Positions 1 through 5,012 of a stretch of DNA of 5,012 nt are shown here, in pieces. This stretch comes from an uncultured Caryophanales bacterium (GTDB lineage: Bacteria > Bacillota_I > Bacilli_A > RF39 > UBA660), in the NCBI GenBank assembly GCA_946535455.1, contig CAMNDO010000059.1:1-5012 (forward strand), given 5' to 3'. Position 1 is the stretch's first letter; each line of letters begins with the position of its first letter. The position numbers and the translations under genes are program-made. The notes beneath the pieces were generated by a model. It was not told the origin of the DNA. It was given only the letters and a program-made list of their open reading frames with translations, and did not search any database.

Positions 1-296
1 ATTCCACCCAAAATCATTCCGAGAGAAATACCTTGTATTTGAGAGATTGTTTTCTCTTTTTTTATATATTGATGTAGTAGGATAATCACTAGCATACTAA
101 TCATAACCAAGAAAAAGGATTGTCTTTCTAATATAGAAAAGGCAGCTCCTGCATTTTTAACATAGGTAAGAGAAAAGAATCCTGGAATAATTTTTCTAAT
201 TTGATTCAAAGAAAAACATCTTCGAATCATAAATTTTATCCATTGATCCAAAAGAAATAAAATAGACATCATTTTATAAATATTATCTTTCTTCAT
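1..296 (-). CDS. lspA: Lipoprotein signal peptidase (signal peptidase II), 5' part only
   Basis: This is the N-terminal 98 residues of a signal peptidase II; the 3' end lies beyond the left edge. The family is an integral membrane aspartic protease that cleaves the signal peptide of diacylglyceryl-modified prolipoproteins. The sequence shows a first membrane segment with the family's D-Q-x-x-K signature (D17, K21), then IPGFFSLTYVKNAGAAFS (about residues 37-54) with the conserved N-x-G-A-A-F core, a second hydrophobic segment (about 61-74), and the start of the GMILGG motif that normally leads into GNxxDR. The two catalytic aspartates are expected past the window and cannot be checked. The ATG at 296-294 overlaps the 3' end of dnaE by 14 nt in another frame. 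It is preceded by AAGGGG (311-306) at 9-nt spacing, inside dnaE, so it is probably co-transcribed with dnaE. Identification is firm from the motifs; completeness is unknown. Confidence 0.93.
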   Translation of the reverse strand, partial: MKKDNIYKMMSILFLLDQWIKFMIRRCFSLNQIRKIIPGFFSLTYVKNAGAAFSILERQSFFLVMISMLVIILLHQYIKKEKTISQIQGISLGMILGG

Positions 297-3240
297 CTTT
301 CTTTTCCCCTTGTAAATATTTTATTTTCTCTACAATAATCTGCATAGAATCTAATCTTTTTTCTACTTTTCCTCTTACTTTTAATAAATTTCCTTTTTCG
401 ATATCAGAATACTTTTCCCATAGTTTTGGAAAGATAGTAAAGTCTTTGGAAGTGGTTTCATCACTACCTGTTATGAATGCCATCTTATCTCCTTTTTTCG
501 TAGTAATGACTTTGATTTTTTCCACTAAGATTAATACATCGATTGTTTTATCAAAATAATCTTCTATTTGATTTAAGAAAATACAATACGGATTATCTTT
601 TTGATACATCGTAGTAGGATGAGAAGATAAATAAAATCCAAAAACTTGTTTTTCTTTTTCTAATAAATCTTCATTCGTATAATCCGTTTGAAATTCAATT
701 TCTGGTTTCATCACTAAACTAGGATCAATATCTTTGGTTAATTCAGCATAATTCATTAAACTATCTAAATTATAAATTAAGGTTGCACGATTATAACCAA
801 ATTCATGAAATACATCTGCATAGATTAAATCTTCTATTACTTTTTTTCCTACTCCCGCAATCATCAAACGACTCAAACAATCATAGAGATCGGTAAACGG
901 TCCTTTTTCTTTTGCTTTCTTAATTTGATCAGAAACCACAACTCCTACTCCTTTGATATTCGAAATAGGATAAATAATTTTATCTTCTTTTACAATGTAC
1001 TTATTTTCACTATTACTGATGGTTGGTTTTTCTACATCTATTTTATTGGCTTTTGCTTCCATTATATATTCACTGGTTTTGGTTTCACTACCAATCACAT
1101 TACTTAATAAATTGGCAAAGAAGATTGTTGGATAATGTGCTTTTAAATAAGCCATTTTATAAGCAATAATAGAATATACAACAGAATGAGATTTATTAAA
1201 ACCATATCCTGCAAAATTCAAAACCAAATCAAATACTTTTTTTGCTTGCTCATAAGTATGATTCTTTTCCATACTTTTCTGAATAAATTTCTCTTCTTCT
1301 GATTTTAACAAATCTACTTTTTTCTTACTCATTGCTCTTCTTAAGATATCCGCTTCTCCTAAGGAATATCCCGCAAACGTATGAGCTACTTGCATAATTT
1401 GTTCTTGATAAATTAAAAATCCATACGTATTTTTTGTAATATTTTCAAAAGAAGGATCTAAGTATGTTACTTTTTCTTCTCCATGTTTTCTTTTAATGTA
1501 AGAATCAATATTTAAAGCAGCTCCTGGTCGAAACAAAGCAATTGCCGCAACAATATCATCAAAGGTATTTGGTTTTAATTTTCTTAAAAAGTTTCTCATT
1601 CCAGAAGATTCAAATTGAAAAATACCACATGTATTAGCCGTTTCAAAAATATGAAGAGCTTCTTTATCATCTAATGGAATCCCATTAAACTCAATTTCTT
1701 TTCCATAGATTTCTTTTACATCTTGAATAATATTATCGATTAACGTTAAATTCTTTAATACTAAGAAATCCATCTTCAGTAATCCTAAGTCTTCTAAATA
1801 TTCCATAGAATATCCTGTTAGATACATATTATCTTCTTTTACCAAAGGAATCACTTCGTCTAAATCCACCTGACTCATCACGATTCCTGCCGCATGAGAA
1901 GAAGTATGTCTAGGAAATCCTTCTAGTTTTTTAGCTACTTGAAACATATCAGAAAGGATAGTATCACTATCAATTCTTGCTTTGAAAGAAGCATTTTTTT
2001 CATAAATATCTTCTAGTTTTTCTTTTGAAAAATTTGGAATAAACTTACAAAGAGAATCTACTTTATAAATGGGAATATTCATGACTCTAGAAACATCTCT
2101 GATTACTTGTTTCGCAGCCATTGTTCCAAAAGTAATAATTCCACTGACTCTTTTTTCTCCATATTTTTCTTGTACATAGTTTACTACCATATCCCTTTTA
2201 TTATCTGGAAAATCTGTATCAATATCTGGCATCGTTTTTCTTTCTGGATTCAAAAATCTTTCAAATAATAAATCATATTGTAACGGATCAATTTCCGTAA
2301 TTCCTAAAGAGTATGCTGCTAAACTACCTGCTGCACTACCTCTTCCTGGACCCACTAATATTTTGTTTTTCTTCGCAAATAAGATAAAATCATAAACCAC
2401 TAAAAAGTAATTGGAAAATCCCATATCTTTAATGACTGTGCATTCATATACCAATCGGTCTTGATATTCTTTTGGGACTTTTCCTCCTAAACGTTTTTCT
2501 AATCCTTTTTTACATAGTTGAAATAAATATTGATCTGGATTTGGAACATCATAAATAGGCAGTAGATTTTTTTCTTCTGGAAATACAATATGACATTCAT
2601 CCGCAATCTGATTCGTATTTTGAATTCCTTCTTCTCCACTAAATCGTTCAAAAGAACAATCTAAAGAATGATTCTCAATACTCTCATCCAAAACATCCGC
2701 AATTGTTTTTCCATCACGAATTCGGTAAAGATAAGGTAAAAATTCTCCTTCTTTTTCTTCTAAATATAAGTTTTCTCTAAAAAACACAATATTCTCTGTT
2801 AAAATTCTAGATTCTTTTTCTTCTTGTTTATTTTGATATCCTAAATATAAATCCACATAAATATTTTCTACTATGCTCCATTTTTCTTTATGAGAAAAAG
2901 GTAAGACACTAATCAGTTCTTTCGAATATTTTTTTAAATCTTCCTCGGTTAATACTCTTTCACTTTGAAGAGTAGAAAGCTTGATTAGATTTTGATATCC
3001 TTTATAATTTTTTGCGTATAAAACAACGGAATAATCCATTAATTTGACTTCTAATCCAATAATGGGTTTGATTTGTTCTTTTTCACATTTTTTGATAAAT
3101 TCCATGGTCCCAAACATGTTTTGATCCGCAATCGCAATCGAAGGGATATTCTTTTTTTTCGCATAAGAAACTAAATCATCTATTTTTAATAAACTAGATA
3201 ATAATGTATAATTGGTTTTATTGAATAACGGAATATACAT
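283..3240 (-). CDS. dnaE: DNA polymerase III alpha subunit, DnaE type
   Basis: This is a family C replicative DNA polymerase acting in the cytoplasm at the replication fork. In Firmicutes that also carry PolC, DnaE typically extends RNA primers. Domains in order: PHP-like domain (about 1-200), palm/thumb/fingers (about 210-720) with GPGRGSAAGSL at 297-307, PDIDTDFPD at 338-346 giving catalytic D341 and D343, RHTSSHAAG at 444-452, third catalytic Asp D491 in LLKMDFLVLKNLT, and FNKSHSVVYS at 681-690. A helix-hairpin-helix region (about 759-792) and a C-terminal OB fold (about 898-965) follow. At 985 aa it is shorter than B. subtilis DnaE (about 1,115) and ends just after the OB fold. The PHP metal ligands look lost: P4 and K8 stand where the HxxxH-like histidines sit, and Q40 replaces His after D39. 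V494 replaces the usual Gly in DFLGL. The ATG at 3240 has AAGGAGGG 5 nt upstream. It is followed by overlapping lspA and is divergent from rpmB. Its polymerase residues are intact. Confidence 0.98.
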   Translation of the reverse strand: MYIPLFNKTNYTLLSSLLKIDDLVSYAKKKNIPSIAIADQNMFGTMEFIKKCEKEQIKPIIGLEVKLMDYSVVLYAKNYKGYQNLIKLSTLQSERVLTEEDLKKYSKELISVLPFSHKEKWSIVENIYVDLYLGYQNKQEEKESRILTENIVFFRENLYLEEKEGEFLPYLYRIRDGKTIADVLDESIENHSLDCSFERFSGEEGIQNTNQIADECHIVFPEEKNLLPIYDVPNPDQYLFQLCKKGLEKRLGGKVPKEYQDRLVYECTVIKDMGFSNYFLVVYDFILFAKKNKILVGPGRGSAAGSLAAYSLGITEIDPLQYDLLFERFLNPERKTMPDIDTDFPDNKRDMVVNYVQEKYGEKRVSGIITFGTMAAKQVIRDVSRVMNIPIYKVDSLCKFIPNFSKEKLEDIYEKNASFKARIDSDTILSDMFQVAKKLEGFPRHTSSHAAGIVMSQVDLDEVIPLVKEDNMYLTGYSMEYLEDLGLLKMDFLVLKNLTLIDNIIQDVKEIYGKEIEFNGIPLDDKEALHIFETANTCGIFQFESSGMRNFLRKLKPNTFDDIVAAIALFRPGAALNIDSYIKRKHGEEKVTYLDPSFENITKNTYGFLIYQEQIMQVAHTFAGYSLGEADILRRAMSKKKVDLLKSEEEKFIQKSMEKNHTYEQAKKVFDLVLNFAGYGFNKSHSVVYSIIAYKMAYLKAHYPTIFFANLLSNVIGSETKTSEYIMEAKANKIDVEKPTISNSENKYIVKEDKIIYPISNIKGVGVVVSDQIKKAKEKGPFTDLYDCLSRLMIAGVGKKVIEDLIYADVFHEFGYNRATLIYNLDSLMNYAELTKDIDPSLVMKPEIEFQTDYTNEDLLEKEKQVFGFYLSSHPTTMYQKDNPYCIFLNQIEDYFDKTIDVLILVEKIKVITTKKGDKMAFITGSDETTSKDFTIFPKLWEKYSDIEKGNLLKVRGKVEKRLDSMQIIVEKIKYLQGEKKDEER
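306..311 (-). promoter_or_regulatory. Ribosome binding site of lspA inside dnaE
   Basis: The minus strand reads AAGGGG followed by nine bases and then the ATG of lspA. It lies within the last codons of dnaE and supports the overlapping lspA start at 296 over the later in-frame ATGs at codons 9 and 10. Confidence 0.6.
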
Positions 3241-3245
3241 AGAAT

Positions 3246-3253
3246 CCCTCCTT
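3246..3253 (-). promoter_or_regulatory. Ribosome binding site of dnaE
   Basis: The minus strand reads AAGGAGGG, five bases before the ATG at 3240. This near-perfect anti-Shine-Dalgarno match fixes the dnaE start and supports a slightly shortened N-terminus beginning MYIPLF. Confidence 0.8.
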
Positions 3254-3259
3254 GTCTTT

Positions 3260-3288
3260 ATTCTAACACAAAAGATGTTTTCTAGAAA
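3260..3288 (-). promoter_or_regulatory. Candidate dnaE promoter (extended -10, weak -35)
   Basis: On the minus strand TGTTAGAAT (3268-3260) forms an extended -10 box (TGn plus TAGAAT, 5 of 6 to TATAAT). At 17-bp spacing the -35 hexamer is TTTCTA (3288-3283), a poor match to TTGACA. The predicted transcript would start near 3253, leaving only about 12 nt before the ATG, with the ribosome binding site at the very 5' end. The -10 is convincing but the short leader and weak -35 make this tentative. Confidence 0.35.
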
Positions 3289-3310
3289 TAGAATTTTTCC
3301 CTTGAAATGT

Positions 3311-3339
3311 TTGACTTTCTCTTGGTTCTATGTTAGAAT
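3311..3339 (+). promoter_or_regulatory. rpmB promoter, sigma-A type
   Basis: TTGACT (3311-3316) is followed, after an ideal 17-bp spacer, by TAGAAT (3334-3339), and TGT at 3331-3333 makes it an extended -10. Each hexamer matches consensus at five of six positions. Transcription should start near 3346, giving a leader of about 30 nt, too short for an L28 operator or riboswitch. This fits strong constitutive expression of a ribosomal protein gene. Confidence 0.8.
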
Positions 3340-3375
3340 TATTAAGCGAAAGAGATAAACCAAAGGAGGGATAAC

Positions 3376-3555
3376 ATGGCAGTAAATGTTTCACAAAGAA
3401 CAGGAAATGTAAAAAATCAAAGATCTCATGCTTTAAATGCTACGAAAAAGAGACAAAATATTAATTTACAAGTTTATAAAGGAGTAGACGGTAAAAAAGT
3501 TCGTCTTTCTGCAAAAGAAATTCGTACGATGAAGAAAAATGAAAAAACTGCATAA
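3376..3555 (+). CDS. rpmB: 50S ribosomal protein L28 (bL28), cysteine-free form
   Basis: This 59-aa protein is a component of the large ribosomal subunit. The diagnostic L28 block is present near the N-terminus: TGNVKNQRSHALNATKKR at 9-26 (compare the family pattern TGxxxxxGNxRSHAxNxTKR), followed by NLQ (30-32) and a VDGKKVRLSAKEIRT segment (37-51). It is very basic and of normal length for short Firmicute L28 proteins. The CxxC zinc pairs of C+ forms are absent: V5 and R8 occupy the first pair's positions and S45 and E48 the second, and the protein has no cysteine. The ATG at 3376 is preceded by AAAGGAGGG (3362-3370) with 5-nt spacing. It appears monocistronic, with its own promoter and a hairpin terminator whose loop contains its TAA. 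It is divergent from dnaE and convergent with the membrane protein gene. L28 assignment is firm. Confidence 0.95.
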   Translation: MAVNVSQRTGNVKNQRSHALNATKKRQNINLQVYKGVDGKKVRLSAKEIRTMKKNEKTA

Positions 3556-3567
3556 GCAGTTTTTTTT
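3542..3567. terminator. Bidirectional intrinsic terminator shared by rpmB and the convergent membrane protein gene
   Basis: An inverted repeat pairs AAAAAACTGC (3542-3551) with GCAGTTTTTT (3556-3565) around a 4-nt ATAA loop. On the plus strand the T run covers 3560-3567; on the minus strand the A run at 3547-3542 supplies a T tract. It can therefore terminate both transcripts. The rpmB stop (3553-3555) falls in the loop, and the stop of the opposing gene (3568-3566) falls at the distal end of the T run. Confidence 0.85.
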
Positions 3568-4255
3568 ATTGACATGTGAATCCTTCTTGTATCATTTCGG
3601 ATTTAATTTTCATTTCATCATCTGTTGGTTCGAAATCAATTCTCGTTGTGAAATAATTTTGTTGTGGAACCAAAACAGTTTCTGGATCAAAGTTTTTAAA
3701 ATCTAATGTTGTTATCGTTGTTAATTCTGTTTTTTCTGCATTTGGTTCTACCGTTACTTGATATCCACTAATAGAAATTAAGAAAGGTTGATAAGCAGAA
3801 ATTAAAGCTTCTACTTCTTTTGGACCCCTTTCATCTCCTACCTTTGATTTTACCAAATGTGTCTTTACAATTTTTGTTAAGACTTTATCTTCAAAAGTAT
3901 ATTGAATGGTATAATCCGTATCGACTCCTTTTTCAGCTTCTTCCCCTAGTTTTCTACAAACCACTTCTTTGATAGGATCTTTTTTCACTTCTGTTTTACG
4001 GCTTTCAATTCTCTTTTCCTCTGCTTTTTTTGCTTGATACTGATTGTACACATGATAGGATGAACCAAATACTAATAATAAGATTCCTAGAATCCCTACA
4101 AAAATAGCTGGTTTTTTACTAGTTCTTCTCTCATAACGAGCTACTGCTTCTACTGCTTGTAGGTTTAGTACTTGTGTTTTTTGTAATTCTTCTTGTGTCA
4201 TTTGTACTTGTTGTGTCGCGTTCTGTCTAGCCCCCCAATTTTTTTCTTGACTCAT
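3566..4255 (-). CDS. Unrecognised single-pass membrane protein with a two-cysteine outer domain
   Basis: I do not recognise a named family. The 229-aa product has a Gln-rich, hydrophilic N-terminal region (about 1-40), a basic stretch RYERRTSKK (40-48), one membrane helix (about 49-66, PAIFVGILGILLLVFGSS), a charged linker rich in Lys and Glu (about 73-95), and a C-terminal domain of about 130 residues with alternating beta-like segments (such as TDYTIQYTFED and VLTKIVKTHLV). The positive residues before the helix predict N-in, C-out topology. The only cysteines, C100 and C228, bracket the outer domain. The ATG at 4255 is preferred over an upstream GTG at 4261 because AGAGGTGA (4269-4262) abuts the GTG directly but sits about 7 nt before the ATG. 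The gene has its own promoter and shares a terminator with rpmB. The outer domain loosely recalls small beta-rich lipoprotein-like domains (YehR/DUF1307 type), but this is a weak impression. Coding is secure; function is unknown. Confidence 0.88.
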   Translation of the reverse strand: MSQEKNWGARQNATQQVQMTQEELQKTQVLNLQAVEAVARYERRTSKKPAIFVGILGILLLVFGSSYHVYNQYQAKKAEEKRIESRKTEVKKDPIKEVVCRKLGEEAEKGVDTDYTIQYTFEDKVLTKIVKTHLVKSKVGDERGPKEVEALISAYQPFLISISGYQVTVEPNAEKTELTTITTLDFKNFDPETVLVPQQNYFTTRIDFEPTDDEMKIKSEMIQEGFTCQ

Positions 4256-4261
4256 CAACAC

Positions 4262-4269
4262 TCACCTCT
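4262..4269 (-). promoter_or_regulatory. Ribosome binding site deciding the ATG start at 4255
   Basis: The minus strand reads AGAGGTGA, ending directly against a GTG (4261-4259) and about 6-7 nt before the ATG at 4255-4253. The spacing makes the ATG, not the GTG or the TTG between them, the likely initiation codon and removes two residues from the longest possible reading frame. Confidence 0.65.
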
Positions 4270-4282
4270 ATCTTATATATTC

Positions 4283-4311
4283 ATTATATCAAAAGGAAAG
4301 TAAATAGCCAA
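4283..4311 (-). promoter_or_regulatory. Promoter of the membrane protein gene
   Basis: The minus strand has TTGGCT (4311-4306) and a perfect TATAAT (4288-4283) separated by 17 bp. Transcription should begin near 4276, about 20 nt before the ATG at 4255. The -35 box begins one base beyond the T tract of the typA terminator, so this gene is probably transcribed independently of typA. Confidence 0.75.
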
Positions 4312-4312
4312 C

Positions 4313-4340
4313 AAAAAAACAACTTTTTTAGTTGTTTTTT
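4313..4340 (-). terminator. Intrinsic terminator of typA, overlapping its stop codon
   Basis: On the minus strand AAAAAACAACT (4340-4330) pairs with AGTTGTTTTTT (4324-4314) around a 5-nt A loop and runs out in a T tract ending at 4313. The GC content of the stem is low (two G-C pairs plus A-T pairs), so its strength rests partly on the A/T tract. The TAA of typA (4330-4328) spans the end of the first arm and the loop. No gene approaches from the other side, so it serves typA. Confidence 0.7.
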
Positions 4341-5012
4341 GTTCTTGCATCGAATTTTTTTCTCTCTTCTGTATTTAAAATCTTTTTTCGAATACGAATA
4401 AAGTTTGGTGTTACTTCTATTAACTCATCGGAATTAATATAATCCATGGCATATTCTAATGTAATCGGTCTTGGTCTTTTTAAGACTACCGTATGATCAC
4501 TTCCAGAAGCACGGGTATTGGTTAATTGTTTTCCTTTTACGACATTGACTGCTAAGTCATTATCACGATTACACTCTCCTACTACCATACCTTCATAAAC
4601 TTCTTCTCCTGGTTCAATGAACATTACTCCACGGTCTTCCAAATTTCCAATCGCATATGCGGTTGCATTTCCATTTTCCATGGAAACCAAAACACCTAGT
4701 TTTCTTTCTCCAATCACTCCATTCTCATATGGCTGATATTCCTTGAAAGAATGATTCATAATTCCATACCCTTTGGTTAATGTCATGAAGTCAGTCGAAA
4801 ATCCAATTAATCCACGAGAAGGAATTTCATATAATACTCGCACTTGATTTTCAAAGTTCGTCATATTTTGAAGTTTTCCTCCACGCATTCCTAATTGTTC
4901 AATGACACTTCCAATAGAGTCTTCAGGAGCTTCAATTTGTAATTCTTCATAGGGTTCTAATTTTTGTCCATTTTCTTCTTTGATGATAACGGTTGGTTTG
5001 GATACTTCTAAT
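4328..5012 (-). CDS. typA: Translational GTPase TypA/BipA, C-terminal part only
   Basis: The last 227 residues of TypA/BipA are visible; the reading frame is open to the right edge, so the GTPase and domain II portions (roughly two-thirds of a protein usually about 610 aa) lie outside. TypA binds the 70S ribosome and aids 50S assembly and stress or cold adaptation. Family marks, numbered within the visible part: LEVSKPTVIIKEENG (1-15) and PYEELQIEAPEDSIGSVIEQLG (domain V, about 20-41), SRGLIG (65-70) with the following TDFMTLTKGYGIMNHSF, then the TypA-specific C-terminal domain with QLTNTRASGSD (about 162-172) and the basic segment IEVTPNFIRIRKKILN (about 198-213), which in the family contacts the ribosome. 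An in-frame ATG at 4888 is internal, since homology continues upstream of it. It ends TKNN and TAA, with the stop inside a hairpin terminator. RGGKLQNM stands where RKGEMxNM is usual, a mild divergence. Confidence 0.96.
   Translation of the reverse strand, partial: LEVSKPTVIIKEENGQKLEPYEELQIEAPEDSIGSVIEQLGMRGGKLQNMTNFENQVRVLYEIPSRGLIGFSTDFMTLTKGYGIMNHSFKEYQPYENGVIGERKLGVLVSMENGNATAYAIGNLEDRGVMFIEPGEEVYEGMVVGECNRDNDLAVNVVKGKQLTNTRASGSDHTVVLKRPRPITLEYAMDYINSDELIEVTPNFIRIRKKILNTEERKKFDARTKNN

Noticed and set aside
925..1107. Plus-strand open frame of 60 codons inside dnaE
   Set aside because: It is antisense to the well-conserved C-terminal half of DnaE, has no convincing ribosome binding site and encodes a Phe/Ile-rich low-complexity product, as expected of the complement of a Lys/Glu-rich gene.
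3340..3375. Riboswitch or ribosomal-protein autoregulatory leader before rpmB
   Set aside because: The predicted leader is only about 30 nt and shows no stable stem; it holds little beyond the ribosome binding site.
4256..4261. GTG start at 4261 (or TTG at 4258) for the membrane protein gene
   Set aside because: The Shine-Dalgarno abuts the GTG with no spacer, while the ATG at 4255 has proper spacing.
4328..4888. ATG at 4888 as the start of a short, separate TypA-like protein
   Set aside because: The frame is open to the window edge and the upstream residues match TypA domain V, so this Met is internal to a full-length gene cut by the window.
1..5012. CRISPR array, insertion sequence, phage or toxin-antitoxin genes, tRNA or other RNA genes
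   Set aside because: No regularly spaced repeats, terminal inverted repeats, transposase or integrase motifs, or cloverleaf-like sequence were seen; nearly every base is accounted for by five genes and their short control regions.

Overview
This window holds ordinary housekeeping genes from an AT-rich bacterium. Low GC, strong purine bias of the coding strands, AGGAGG-type ribosome binding sites, T-tailed hairpin terminators and a Gram-positive-style DnaE point to the Firmicutes/Bacilli side, possibly one of the small-genome, poorly cultured Bacilli or Erysipelotrichia-like lineages. Tryptophan is read as TGG and every stop visible in the window is TAA, so nothing suggests the Mycoplasma code. 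The exact taxon cannot be fixed from this sequence.

Layout, left to right. On the minus strand, the 5' part of lspA (lipoprotein signal peptidase, cut by the left edge) overlaps the end of dnaE (DNA polymerase III alpha subunit, 985 aa), so the two form a translationally close dnaE-lspA unit read right to left. A 135-bp divergent intergenic region (3241-3375) follows, with a well-formed plus-strand promoter for rpmB (ribosomal protein L28, 59 aa) and a weaker candidate minus-strand promoter for dnaE. rpmB is the only plus-strand gene. It converges on a minus-strand gene for an unrecognised single-pass membrane protein of 229 aa, and the two share one bidirectional terminator that overlaps both stop codons. 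That gene has its own consensus-like promoter directly after the terminator of typA (BipA, ribosome-associated GTPase). The typA stop codon lies inside the terminator stem, and its N-terminal two-thirds runs off the right edge.

Functionally the window mixes replication (DnaE), translation and ribosome assembly (L28, TypA) and lipoprotein maturation (LspA). The only protein of unknown role is the membrane protein with two cysteines bracketing its outer domain. I found no mobile element, CRISPR array, tRNA, rRNA or riboswitch, and I see no undescribed multi-gene system. The most useful observations are the cysteine-free L28, the degenerate PHP domain of DnaE, the two-cysteine ectodomain protein and the very compact gene junctions.
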